IMG/VR virus record: IMGVR_UViG_3300050015_001119
Location: 1 to 22,947 of that record
Source of the DNA: a virus
Direction: 5' to 3' (one strand)
Length of the DNA stretch: 22,947 bases
The notes below the pieces were generated by a model. The model ran no database searches. It saw nothing but the letters and a program-made list of their open reading frames with translations, and was not told where the DNA came from. The translations under genes were made by a program, and so were the position numbers. This document shows positions 7,259 to 14,613 of the stretch, piece after piece. Each line of letters opens with the position of its first letter. Positions within the stretch are counted from its first letter, which is position 1.

Positions 7259-8401
7259 TTAAAGTGCTAGGATTGTTATTTCATCGTCACCCGGCGTGAC
7301 TGAACCGTTAAGGCAAAATGCGCTCTTTGCCAGCTGAAGCCCGTCTCTGTCTTCGTCATCAACCTTCGTATATTGCGCCTTTGGAATGTAAATCCTGAAT
7401 TTGTTACCGGCAACCGACCCGATAGTGCAGTCAACAACCATCTCCGCGCCCGAGAACCACTTGGTGTGAAAATCATAGGCCGCGACCGTTACCATCTCCG
7501 GATTGAATGATCCAGTAACATTACGCCCAGTAATCACAAAGGAAAGAACCCCGCGAACATCATTGACATCATCGCGCACGGCTAAGACGTTGCCGATATC
7601 AATATCCATTTCGCCGATCTTGGCCGAATACGCGTCCACCGAGAAAAGCGCGTTCAGGAATACCGGCGGCTTTGTAGTCTCGTAAGTCACATTCGCCAAG
7701 AACGCCGTATCCGTGACCCCAGCCTCAACGCCTTGAAAATCAAGATCCAGCATGACCGGCTCACCAGACTTAAAACCAATCTTCACCTTGCCGCGCGATC
7801 CCTTAATGAGTTTGCGGGTGCCGTCTTCATAACTCCCCTGCGTCAAACAGGGAATATTGTCAGAAACAAGCTTAAATTCATTGCCCACAGTCGTCGGAAC
7901 GGATGAGGTGACAGCGGTCGCAGTGGACGTGCCGCCGGTGATAGTTTCACCGGTCGAGAACGTGCCTGATACAGTCACAAAGTAAATAAACGTCGCTCCG
8001 GTCGCGGTATTTATAACCACTCTGCCTTTGGCCGCAGACGTACCGCCTGTAATGGTCTCACCGTGCTGAAAAGGCCCATTAGTAACTGCGCCTATGTTCA
8101 TAGACTTAAGTGCGTTCACCCCGAACCCGCACGCCTGAAGCAACTTTCCCCATTCCGGCACCGTTATAGCCGTGCCGGATCCTTTTAATTCCAAGCGATA
8201 AGAAATACCCGCTGTGCGCTTACCCGGTGTTTTACCGATATTCGAGAATGACGGACGAGCGGGATTGCGATCAAACATCGCCACATCAAAACTAACCTTC
8301 GGGTTATAAACCAATAGCTTCGCATCCGCGGCCACGAGCGTTTCAGCAACACCCTCCACCGCCTCTAGCTTTGCGGCCAGCTGTCTTTTACGCGTTAACA
8401 T
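7259..8401 (-). CDS. V: Major tail tube protein (lambda gpV-like)
   Basis: This 380-aa protein lies between the tail terminator and G genes, where lambda encodes gpV. Its ends ('MLTRKRQLAAKLEAVEGVAETL', 'KVSFDVAMFDRNPARPSFSN') resemble tail tube proteins of the Phage_tail_TTP type. It is longer than gpV (246 aa), partly because of an insert at about residues 100-175. That insert carries two copies of an 18-residue unit sharing 'GETITGGTS' (109-126 and 146-163), so it is likely an exposed decoration of the tube surface. A GAGGAGG site precedes the ATG. The capsid and tube genes are both expected to be highly translated. Confidence 0.85.
   Translation of the reverse strand: MLTRKRQLAAKLEAVEGVAETLVAADAKLLVYNPKVSFDVAMFDRNPARPSFSNIGKTPGKRTAGISYRLELKGSGTAITVPEWGKLLQACGFGVNALKSMNIGAVTNGPFQHGETITGGTSAAKGRVVINTATGATFIYFVTVSGTFSTGETITGGTSTATAVTSSVPTTVGNEFKLVSDNIPCLTQGSYEDGTRKLIKGSRGKVKIGFKSGEPVMLDLDFQGVEAGVTDTAFLANVTYETTKPPVFLNALFSVDAYSAKIGEMDIDIGNVLAVRDDVNDVRGVLSFVITGRNVTGSFNPEMVTVAAYDFHTKWFSGAEMVVDCTIGSVAGNKFRIYIPKAQYTKVDDEDRDGLQLAKSAFCLNGSVTPGDDEITILAL
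7913..8077 (-). repeat. Two-copy coding repeat in the tail tube gene (GETITGGTS units)
   Basis: Codons at 8077-8024 and 7966-7913 encode GPFQHGETITGGTSAAKG and GTFSTGETITGGTSTATA, which share 12 of 18 residues at a 37-residue period. The DNA copies are diverged, so this looks like an old tandem duplication or a repeated beta-strand motif rather than a recent event. Confidence 0.75.
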
Positions 8402-8413
8402 GACTCTCCTCCT

Positions 8414-8872
8414 CTATCCGGAAACTTCCGGATCAGTCTGTTTGTGCTGATAAATGATTTCCAACTCAATGACAATCCCAGCGTGCGGCTGGCCTTCCAC
8501 CGTTTCAAAAAGAACATTTGATTTGATATTCGTATCCTTGGCATTCCCGCCGCGGGTGACATCACCTATGATTGCCTTTTCGATGTCGCCTAAAAGACTA
8601 TTTAAAATCGAATCCGTTGACTGCGGATCGCCCTCGTCCTGCCTTACCCACACATCCAGATAAACTGTAAACCGGCACGTCATAAACGGATTGGGCGACA
8701 TATCCTTTTCTTCCGCGCCCGCGTTAATAACAACGCACGGCACCGATATCAGAGAATTGCCCGCCTGCCGCCAACGCTGGACGCTTTGAACGTCGTTGTG
8801 ATAGCCGTTAGCGATCGTCACGCCCAAAAGCGTCGTCCTTAAATCCTCTAAAATGCTTTCCCGAATCGTCAT
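8414..8872 (-). CDS. U: Tail terminator protein (lambda gpU-like)
   Basis: This 152-aa protein would cap the tail tube and mediate joining to the head. Size, position between Z-like and V-like genes, and the layout of an N-terminal helix ('IRESILEDLRTTLLG') followed by a beta-rich body with 'VPCVVINAGAEEK' and 'CRFTVYLDVWVR' fit the tail terminator family. Sequence identity to lambda U is not evident by eye, so the call leans on synteny. Its ATG overlaps the stop of the Z-like gene (ATGA). Confidence 0.78.
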   Translation of the reverse strand: MTIRESILEDLRTTLLGVTIANGYHNDVQSVQRWRQAGNSLISVPCVVINAGAEEKDMSPNPFMTCRFTVYLDVWVRQDEGDPQSTDSILNSLLGDIEKAIIGDVTRGGNAKDTNIKSNVLFETVEGQPHAGIVIELEIIYQHKQTDPEVSG

Positions 8873-9474
8873 ACTTTGCTCAATGCTTTCTCGACGGATT
8901 TATTAAGAATCACGATCCGTTCGTTTTGCAGGTCATCCCACGTTTGGTAAAACATCAGCCTCGGCTTTATGCGGACGCTGTTCTTTAAAACAAAAAGTGG
9001 TAGAATCTGCCTCGCCTTCTTTATAATCCTCGCCAAAAACGTCTTGCCTCTCAATTGAATGGGAATCACGTTCTTGATTAATCGTGGCTGTCGGTATTGC
9101 TTTTTGAGACGTCCATTAGAGGTAAACAACTCGCGTCTTGCCGAAAGCGGCACTGCGAGCTTCCCTCCGCCCGGGTTCTTAACCGTTGCCCCTTCCTCAT
9201 GCATGCGCGCGATCTTCGAATCCGAAAAAATCACCATGCCAATGCCTTCAATATCCTGCGATACCAAACTCGCGCGGCTAAAATGCGTGAATATCCCATG
9301 TGGGCGCCCTTTTATCCCCGGAGGGCCCTGAAGCCGCGTCTGCTTGAACACTTTCAAGAACTTCCGGCTGATATGATCCATACCGTCGGCGATTTCATAC
9401 TTAAGATCCTTCGGGAATAACCTGATCGCCCGTTCAAGATTCTGCGTGTTTATCTCGACAGTTAATTCGCTCAT
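8869..9474 (-). CDS. Z: Tail completion protein Z-like (HK97 gp10-type family)
   Basis: This 201-aa protein occupies the Z position, between the FII-like joining protein and the tail terminator. It begins 'MSELTVEINTQNLERAIRLF', followed by many basic residues and 'HEEGATVKNPGGGKLAVPLS', a motif common in gp10/Z-like proteins. I chose the ATG at 9474 because it overlaps the FII stop as ATGA. An earlier in-frame ATG at 9534 would add 20 residues lying wholly inside the FII gene and is unlikely. The protein is expected at the head-tail junction or in late tail completion. Confidence 0.78.
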   Translation of the reverse strand: MSELTVEINTQNLERAIRLFPKDLKYEIADGMDHISRKFLKVFKQTRLQGPPGIKGRPHGIFTHFSRASLVSQDIEGIGMVIFSDSKIARMHEEGATVKNPGGGKLAVPLSARRELFTSNGRLKKQYRQPRLIKNVIPIQLRGKTFLARIIKKARQILPLFVLKNSVRIKPRLMFYQTWDDLQNERIVILNKSVEKALSKV

Positions 9475-9818
9475 TTCTGCACCAGTAAATGCCAAATACC
9501 TTCGTCTTGCCCTAAAATATCCGCGATGATCCAATTAATAGCCGACCCGCCAATATTCTCGGGAAACGACACCATATCCCCGCCTTTGCTAATGGACGCA
9601 ATGCCTGCCGCCGCATCATTGGCAATAAAGATTTCACATTGATTGATAAGAACACGGCCGATATCCTCAGACGCGGGGTCTAGTCGTTTACGATTAACAA
9701 CAGCCGTGATAGACTTCGGAACGCCTGCCTTGGGCGTGTATACGACACTTTCCGCGAATTCATTGGTGTTTAAAAAACCTTTAGCCGCATCCTGCGCTAG
9801 CTGATTCTTAAAACTCAT
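9471..9818 (-). CDS. FII: Head-tail joining protein (lambda gpFII-like)
   Basis: This 115-aa protein lies directly downstream of the major capsid gene and matches lambda gpFII in length (117 aa) and position. It has a helical N-terminus ('LAQDAAKGFLNTNEFAESV') and a beta-rich remainder ('SITAVVNRKR', 'CEIFIANDAAAGI'), as expected for a protein that caps the filled head and binds the tail terminator. A GGAGG site lies just upstream of the ATG, and its leader contains the strong hairpin at 9837-9864. Its stop overlaps the start of the Z-like gene. Confidence 0.78.
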   Translation of the reverse strand: MSFKNQLAQDAAKGFLNTNEFAESVVYTPKAGVPKSITAVVNRKRLDPASEDIGRVLINQCEIFIANDAAAGIASISKGGDMVSFPENIGGSAINWIIADILGQDEGIWHLLVQK

Positions 9819-9836
9819 TTCTCCTCCAAAGGTTGC

Positions 9837-9864
9837 GGGGGATCCCCTGCAAAGAGGATCCCCC
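9837..9864 (-). promoter_or_regulatory. Perfect 9-bp hairpin just after the major capsid gene
   Basis: GGGGGATCC (9837-9845) and GGATCCCCC (9856-9864) are perfect inverted copies around a 10-nt loop, 14 bases past the capsid stop. No T-tract follows on the minus strand, so it is not a standard intrinsic terminator. It more likely protects the capsid mRNA 3' end or dampens expression of genes downstream of capsid. Confidence 0.6.
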
Positions 9865-9878
9865 TTGCCTTAATTTCC

Positions 9879-10835
9879 TTAAGCAACCTTCATGAGGTGC
9901 GCGAAGTACGGATCAATGACGATCTCGTCCACATGCTGACGCACGCGAAAGATATCGCTTCTTGACGCGTCATCACGGTACTGCTCGACCGTCGCATTCT
10001 CCGGACTGTCAGACGACCAAAGGAACGTCCTTCCAACACTCGGGTCAGAAAGACGATTCGCATCGCCAATCACCGCGACCATGGCGTAAGAGGCATTCCA
10101 AATATCGCCGTTGATGAACGTCTTGCCTTCCTTGGCGGTGTTATAAATTCCCCTGCCGACAAGGATATTCTTTACTCCCAAAACGTCCGCAAGAGCGTTT
10201 AATATCTCCGCCTCAGTCAAACGCGCCACGTACTTAATGCAATCCTTGATGACGCTGTTATTCAACAGCCGGTCAAGATTCGCCTTGCTGAAGATGAGCG
10301 TACTGGGGTCAATGCCGCTATTGGCACGCACCTTCTCGCGGATGGCGCGCACCTGCGCGATCACATCGGTCGATGCGCTTGTCCAAGGCGTTGCCGAATT
10401 ATCGGTGTAAAGCTGAGCACCGGTAAACACGGCCGTATTGAACATAAGTCCAGCGACACGCCGCTCTTGCGCCTGCAAGACCCTGCGGGTGACGATTTGA
10501 ACCGTCGTCAGCTCAGCGTCGAAGTCGGTGGAATACAGCGTTCTTTCGCCGTCGTCCAGCACGCCTTCAAGACCAAACTCCTCGCAGTTATACTGCTTGT
10601 CCTTGGCCGAGAAACCGTCGCGGTTGTAGTTTCCGCGCGGGGCGCGTTTGGTATCAGCCTCGCGGGTGATACTTTCACGCGTGATCGCCGGAAAAATACT
10701 CGATTTCTTTTTGGTTTGAAAAATCGGCAAAACCTGAGTGCCGATAAACTCGTTTTGCTGTTGCGTAAACTCCAAAGTCGCCTCTCCCAGATCCAACCTA
10801 GGCACTGCTCTCGAACCTGAATAATCAACTCCCAT
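9879..10835 (-). CDS. Major capsid protein (HK97 fold)
   Basis: This 318-aa protein is the main shell protein. It lies between the decoration protein and FII-like genes, the position of gene E in lambda. An acidic-basic N-terminal arm ('LDLGEATLEFTQQQNEF') precedes 'FPAITRES', a long helix with 'IVTRRVLQAQERRVAGLMF', and the segment 'STLIFSKANLDRLLNNSVI' leading to 'LADVLGVKNILVGRG', typical of HK97-fold capsids related to the gpE group. It is preceded by a strong GAGGAGGG site at a good distance, consistent with high expression. A hairpin follows its stop. Confidence 0.87.
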   Translation of the reverse strand: MGVDYSGSRAVPRLDLGEATLEFTQQQNEFIGTQVLPIFQTKKKSSIFPAITRESITREADTKRAPRGNYNRDGFSAKDKQYNCEEFGLEGVLDDGERTLYSTDFDAELTTVQIVTRRVLQAQERRVAGLMFNTAVFTGAQLYTDNSATPWTSASTDVIAQVRAIREKVRANSGIDPSTLIFSKANLDRLLNNSVIKDCIKYVARLTEAEILNALADVLGVKNILVGRGIYNTAKEGKTFINGDIWNASYAMVAVIGDANRLSDPSVGRTFLWSSDSPENATVEQYRDDASRSDIFRVRQHVDEIVIDPYFAHLMKVA

Positions 10836-10866
10836 GGTATTCCCTCCTCGTTTTATGAAACTTTAA

Positions 10867-11223
10867 TTACAATAGAATGGACTCGACGATTTCGCCGTCT
10901 GCCGCAGTCGCTTCCAAAATACGCCCCTGAATGGAACCGCTCACCGTTGCGCTGATCTTGCCGTCCAGCGCGCCGTAAAAACTTCCGCCGATAGCGATCG
11001 CGCCGTTGGCTTCCATTTTGAACGTCCTGCCGGTATGCTTAAGGTCGATTGAAACCATCTCGCCAGTAAGCGCCCTTGCCGCGCTGACACCAATGAACGC
11101 ATCTCCCGCGTCCGCGTATTCGACCAGCGTCCCGCTTCCTGCGGTTAACTTCACTCTGCGATACGGCTCGATTACCGCCTCATTCGCAACAAATGCCTTT
11201 GAACCTAAATTAAACTGTGACAT
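10867..11223 (-). CDS. Capsid decoration/cement protein (DUF2190-like, role of lambda gpD)
   Basis: This 118-aa protein lies between the protease/scaffold and capsid genes, as lambda D does. Its sequence fits DUF2190-type cement proteins: an N-terminal 'GSKAFVANEAVIEPYRRVKL', a 'YADAGDAFIGVSAARALTGEMVSIDL' core and a glycine- and alanine-rich C-terminus. Such proteins bind the expanded capsid surface and stabilise it against internal DNA pressure. A strong AGGAGG site precedes the ATG. Confidence 0.8.
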   Translation of the reverse strand: MSQFNLGSKAFVANEAVIEPYRRVKLTAGSGTLVEYADAGDAFIGVSAARALTGEMVSIDLKHTGRTFKMEANGAIAIGGSFYGALDGKISATVSGSIQGRILEATAADGEIVESILL

Positions 11224-11239
11224 CTTTCTCCTCCTTGTT

Positions 11240-11632
11240 TTACTTTTGACGTTTATCCGCCGTTATTTTCAAAGCCTCGGTCATACTGCAACCGTGTTCC
11301 TGTTTGTAAGCCTTCGCCTTCTCCAAATGCGTGGCCGGTTTCTTGGACAGATCCTCTCCCGTATCAGGCCCGACCGGAGGCACCGACGCCTTCTGCAGGC
11401 CCTCAAGCTGTTTTTCCTGAAACTTGATCGTGGCCTGTTCAATCGACGCGCCATTATCAATCGACTCAAGAGCAAGATCATTCATGTCTTTAAACCCTTT
11501 TGACTTCTTAAGAATCGAGCCTGCCCGCTCGCGCTCTTTCTTCGTTCCCTCTTCAACCCCAAGCGCGTGAATAGAGTTGTAAAGGTCGGATCGCTCCGCC
11601 TTGAGTTTCTCTAACGTGATTTCTTCAAACAT
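11240..11632 (-). CDS. Nested scaffold protein (Nu3-like) from internal start in the protease gene
   Basis: An in-frame ATG at 11632 is preceded at 5 nt by a perfect AGGAGG (11643-11638), inside the protease gene. The four glutamate codons GAG GAG GAA GAA just before it create this site. Translation here would give a 130-aa helical, charged protein identical to the C-terminus of the protease ('MFEEITLEKLKAERSDLYNS'). In lambda, scaffold Nu3 is likewise produced from inside gene C. The signal is plain in the sequence; that the shorter protein is made is inference. Confidence 0.7.
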   Translation of the reverse strand: MFEEITLEKLKAERSDLYNSIHALGVEEGTKKERERAGSILKKSKGFKDMNDLALESIDNGASIEQATIKFQEKQLEGLQKASVPPVGPDTGEDLSKKPATHLEKAKAYKQEHGCSMTEALKITADKRQK

Positions 11633-12313
11633 TTCTTCCTCCTCTTTGTTTGTATCTCTGTTAAAACCATATCTCTGCAAAAACGAGATCACCTTCTCAA
11701 CCGCTTCCGGCTGATTGAGAAACTTATCTAAAAACACCGTTACCTCTGCGGACGGTTTCACGCTTTCCGAGAAGAACGGCATTCCGAAAAGACCGTCGTT
11801 AGCCGCTGGATCGTCAACCACATCCACCGACATAAGTTTTTTTACGCGGATATACGGCGGCAATGCTTTGCCGTCTTTACCCGTTTCCTTTTTAAACTCT
11901 TCTTCCCAGTGAATCACCATGGAAGAACCGAAAGCATCCGGGTCGCTCTGCGCAAGATTCATAACGTAACCCGCTAAATCGCCGTCTGGCGTTTTGTGAG
12001 CGGTCGGGTCGATATGTAAATCCGCCCGAACGATATCCCCATCGCGCCTGAAGTTTTTCGCCCGGCCCAAGAACGTTCCCAAAGCTGTACCGCTCATATT
12101 CGGATGACCAAATCGAGATTTGATGCCCGCCTTCGCCTGATTGCCAAATTCCACCACCGAATTCAACGCTACCTCATCAAACTCCCCCCTTTCATCGTGC
12201 GTGACGCCCTTGGTGACAACCGCGAAACCGGCGATCACTTCTTTCTCCCGATTAACCTGAACACCGCCGCCGCGGGCGATATCCGAACGAAAATAAATAT
12301 CTTTATTTGCCAT
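11240..12313 (-). CDS. C: Prohead maturation serine protease with C-terminal scaffold domain
   Basis: This 357-aa protein combines a prohead protease and a scaffold. Residues 1-200 include 'GFAVVTKGVTHDERGEFDE', a catalytic-type histidine at H70 ('FGHPNMSG') and a serine pair at 130-131 ('DAFGSSMVI'), the expected dyad of phage prohead serine proteases. After an acidic run near residue 225 the C-terminus is helical, charged and alanine-poor, as scaffolds are. I chose the ATG at 12313, which has AAGGAGC at good spacing; an upstream in-frame start at 12346 adds 11 residues with no better site. The scaffold half also has its own start (see 11632). Lambda C/Nu3 is built in the same way, although lambda C belongs to the S49 family. 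Confidence 0.85.
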   Translation of the reverse strand: MANKDIYFRSDIARGGGVQVNREKEVIAGFAVVTKGVTHDERGEFDEVALNSVVEFGNQAKAGIKSRFGHPNMSGTALGTFLGRAKNFRRDGDIVRADLHIDPTAHKTPDGDLAGYVMNLAQSDPDAFGSSMVIHWEEEFKKETGKDGKALPPYIRVKKLMSVDVVDDPAANDGLFGMPFFSESVKPSAEVTVFLDKFLNQPEAVEKVISFLQRYGFNRDTNKEEEEMFEEITLEKLKAERSDLYNSIHALGVEEGTKKERERAGSILKKSKGFKDMNDLALESIDNGASIEQATIKFQEKQLEGLQKASVPPVGPDTGEDLSKKPATHLEKAKAYKQEHGCSMTEALKITADKRQK

Positions 12314-12375
12314 CAGTCGCTCCTTTTTGCCGCTCGATAGAAACATCGATCACGCACGGCATAGCCATCTGGCTT

Positions 12376-13971
12376 TTATTTCCCAGCACCAGCTTGTTGA
12401 TCGTCTTGGTTTGGATCCGCGATCGTTTTGTTTTGGTTCGCTTGGTTCCCATTGAATGCTTGCTCCAGCCCCAATTCTTTAATTTTGGTTTCTTCGCGTT
12501 TACGTTGCTCAAAACTCTCCTCCCAGTCCTTGCCTTCCTGAGCGTAAATATCCGAGAACGTAACGATGCCGTTCTTTAATCCAACCTCCGCGGCCTGCGC
12601 TTCTTTTAACGGATCCACCCACTCCCAGCCCGGAGCGATCCAAGACGCGCCAGTCCAATAACGCTTGTTTTCGTAAAATGTGTCCGCGCTGATTTCACCG
12701 CGAAGATACGCCTCCTCTAAGACCATCTCCCAAACCGGCTGACAGAGTTTTCGAGCAAGCCATTCCTGCCGCATTTTGAAATACCGCCTTGCCTCAAGTA
12801 ATGCCGCCCGCGCGCTCGAATAATTTGTTTTACTGAAATCTTTAGCCACCAGTTCATACGGCAAACCTAATGCCGCCGAAATTGCTTTTAAGATGCGATC
12901 CACGAACGGCTCAAAACTCGCCCCCGGCCTCTGCGGATTAAACGAAGTAATGCTCTCACCCGGCATTAAGTGCTTAATCATCCCCGGCTCAAGGCTTTCG
13001 AGAAGTTGACCTGACGGATTTCTGTCATACGCGCCGCCAGCTGATACGTCCATCGATGCTTCGGATGTGATGAAAAGCGAGAAACACGCCGCGATCCGCG
13101 CGGCCACCAACTCAGCTTCCGCGTATTCCCCAAGGTCTTTGAAATACGTCAAAACCGGAGCAAAGAACGGCACGCCCCGCGTCTGCCCGGAACGCTGGAC
13201 GTAATAAAGATGAAAAACATTTTTGCGGCCGTATTCATTCTTGGCAGGTATCTCGGTAAATATTCTTTCAGCTTGCTTGGTGTAGCGGATATCCCCGGGA
13301 TGCGTCTTTTGAATGAAATACGAAACCGGTTCGCCCTTTTCGCCGATCTTCACGCCTGAACGTATCGACCGGTCACCCTGCATGCCAGTCGGCGTATCCA
13401 ACCGGTCTGATTCGATAATCTGCAACGCCAATGAATACGGACGGTCGGGATCCTGAAGCATCATCGGGAGGATGATTGCCTCGCCGTTTTCTAAAATCTG
13501 CCTATCAACGAGTTCTTGAATCTCGTAAAAATCCATACGGTTGCCTGCGTCCGCATACGGTGTCCATTTTTTCCAAACACGCTCCGCCTCCTTCTGAAAC
13601 GTACTTGCCGCGCCCTCATCCATTCCGAGTGACTCTTTATCAATCCGCGACTGCGGACGAATGCCTGATCCGACCACATTGGTGGTCATGGTGGAGGTAA
13701 TGCCTGACGCATGCGCGTCGTTGCGATTTAAGTCGCGGCTACGCTCCCTGATGTCTTTTAGTTCAGGCAATAAGTCCGAGTCCGCGGATCCGCCGCCCGG
13801 GATCCACGATGAACGAAGCCGATCGCGGGAAGCCCCTTTATAAGAACCAAACGAATCCGATAACTTAATCGCCTGCCGGAACATGCTTCTTTTGAAACCG
13901 GCCCGGGGAGAAAAAAACGAAATGAGGCCATCTAAACCGCCCGATAATCTGTCAGAAAAAGTTTCTTTCAT
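12376..13971 (-). CDS. B: Portal protein (lambda gpB-like, Phage_portal_2)
   Basis: This 531-aa protein forms the dodecameric portal through which DNA is packaged and ejected. Lambda B is 533 aa. It begins with 'SDSFGSYKGASRDRLRSSWIPGGGSADSDLLPELKDIRERSRDLNRN'-type sequence typical of the family, has 'GSGIRPQSRID' near residue 100, and carries the family hallmark 'LGLPYELVAKDFSKTNYSS' followed by 'ARAALLEARRYFKMRQEWLA'. The C-terminus is glutamine- and asparagine-rich and variable. Its ATG overlaps the gpW stop (ATGA). Order gpW-portal-protease matches lambda. Confidence 0.94.
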   Translation of the reverse strand: MKETFSDRLSGGLDGLISFFSPRAGFKRSMFRQAIKLSDSFGSYKGASRDRLRSSWIPGGGSADSDLLPELKDIRERSRDLNRNDAHASGITSTMTTNVVGSGIRPQSRIDKESLGMDEGAASTFQKEAERVWKKWTPYADAGNRMDFYEIQELVDRQILENGEAIILPMMLQDPDRPYSLALQIIESDRLDTPTGMQGDRSIRSGVKIGEKGEPVSYFIQKTHPGDIRYTKQAERIFTEIPAKNEYGRKNVFHLYYVQRSGQTRGVPFFAPVLTYFKDLGEYAEAELVAARIAACFSLFITSEASMDVSAGGAYDRNPSGQLLESLEPGMIKHLMPGESITSFNPQRPGASFEPFVDRILKAISAALGLPYELVAKDFSKTNYSSARAALLEARRYFKMRQEWLARKLCQPVWEMVLEEAYLRGEISADTFYENKRYWTGASWIAPGWEWVDPLKEAQAAEVGLKNGIVTFSDIYAQEGKDWEESFEQRKREETKIKELGLEQAFNGNQANQNKTIADPNQDDQQAGAGK

Positions 13972-14183
13972 GACGGACTCCCGAACGAAGCGTAGGTTGT
14001 GTTTTCACCGGAACCCGCTATCTCGCGGCGTAACTGATCCCGCAAGTTTCGCAACTCGTCTAAAGTGATGTATTGAAGATTTCGCCCGCCAATCGAATAC
14101 GAATGCACCGCGCCGCCGGTAATTCGCGCGTTGATCGCAGTCTCAACGTTATCAAGCATTTCTTGTCTTGTTGGTGCGCTCAA
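13968..14183 (-). CDS. W: Head-tail joining protein gpW
   Basis: This 71-aa protein matches gpW (68 aa in lambda), which binds the portal and gives the platform for FII and the tail. The pattern of an N-terminal helix ('RQEMLDNVETAINARITGG'), a short beta hairpin ('SYSIGGRNLQYITLDEL') and a second helix ('RNLRDQLRREIAG') is diagnostic. The start is a TTG at 14183 with AGGAGG 6 nt upstream. An ATG eight codons later would lack this site and cut into helix 1. It is the first gene after the terminator-like hairpin. Confidence 0.92.
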   Translation of the reverse strand: MSAPTRQEMLDNVETAINARITGGAVHSYSIGGRNLQYITLDELRNLRDQLRREIAGSGENTTYASFGSPS

Positions 14184-14200
14184 ACCTGCCTCCTATTTTT

Positions 14201-14259
14201 CCCAATAAAAAAGCCACCTCCCGCCAGTCGACTGGAGATGGCTTTTTACAGCTATTGGG
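14201..14259 (-). terminator. Large hairpin, probable intrinsic terminator in front of gpW
   Basis: Nested inverted repeats are CCCAATA (14201-14207) with TATTGGG (14253-14259), AAAAAGCCA/TGGCTTTTT (14208-14216 and 14239-14247) with one mismatch before CTC/GAG, and an inner palindrome CCAGTCGACTGG (14224-14235). Read leftward the stem ends in a T-tract, as in a rho-independent terminator. The right side of the stem also gives a T-tract, so it could act in both directions. Confidence 0.75.
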
Positions 14260-14304
14260 CGCGGCAACAGTGATCAGCTGTCCCGCTATAAGTTTTCTAT
14301 TTCA

Positions 14305-14332
14305 ATATTACCTTAACCACATTTTTTGACAA
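14305..14332 (-). promoter_or_regulatory. Candidate sigma-70-type promoter upstream of the head operon
   Basis: Reading leftward, TTGTCA (14332-14327) and TAATAT (14310-14305) are separated by 16 bp. This is a near-consensus -35 and a 4-of-6 -10. It lies in the 178-bp gap between the zinc-ribbon gene and gpW, upstream of the terminator hairpin. That order would give an attenuated or antiterminated leader for the head genes. It was picked by eye only. Confidence 0.4.
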
Positions 14333-14361
14333 TGGGGTCGTTACTACGCAGTAGCAATAAG

Positions 14362-14613
14362 TCATTTATCCTCATCAACCTCAACTGATTTAAAATTATG
14401 CCCGCATTTGTAACAACTATGATATCGAATCGGGGGATGCGTCGAATAACAACGTGTGTTTTTGCTTCTGCATTTCGGACATCTGATAGGAATAAACCGC
14501 ACGCCGTAATCCGACGAGTCATTCGGCGGCCGCCCGAATGGTTTCTCCGCGGCTTCGTTTCCGCCGCTGACATTTTTCAGCCAGTTTGGTTTTCTCTCTA
14601 TCCATCTCCCCAT
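14362..14613 (-). CDS. Small zinc-ribbon protein (Ogr/Com-like), between TerL and gpW
   Basis: This 83-aa protein has a four-cysteine zinc ribbon at residues 45-70 ('CPKCRSKNTRCYSTHPPIRYHSCYKC'; C45, C48, C67, C70), followed by 'GHNFKSVEV'. This resembles the ribbon of phage Ogr/Delta late activators and of the Mu translational regulator Com, so it probably binds nucleic acid. The N-terminal 40 residues are polar and unrecognised. I chose the ATG at 14613 because it overlaps the terminase stop (TAATG). An ATG at 14646 would lie inside terminase and add 11 residues. The gene is absent from lambda at this site. A promoter candidate and terminator lie just after it, so a role in late transcription is possible but unproven. 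Confidence 0.7.
   Translation of the reverse strand: MGRWIERKPNWLKNVSGGNEAAEKPFGRPPNDSSDYGVRFIPIRCPKCRSKNTRCYSTHPPIRYHSCYKCGHNFKSVEVDEDK

Noticed and set aside
12369-12512. Longer 69-codon frame overlapping the portal 3' end
   Set aside because: It is basic, low-complexity and a shifted reading of the portal C-terminus; only its last 21 codons are independent.
14313-14573. 86-codon frame overlapping the zinc-ribbon gene
   Set aside because: It is a shadow in another frame; the zinc ribbon cysteines and TAATG start clearly favour the other frame.
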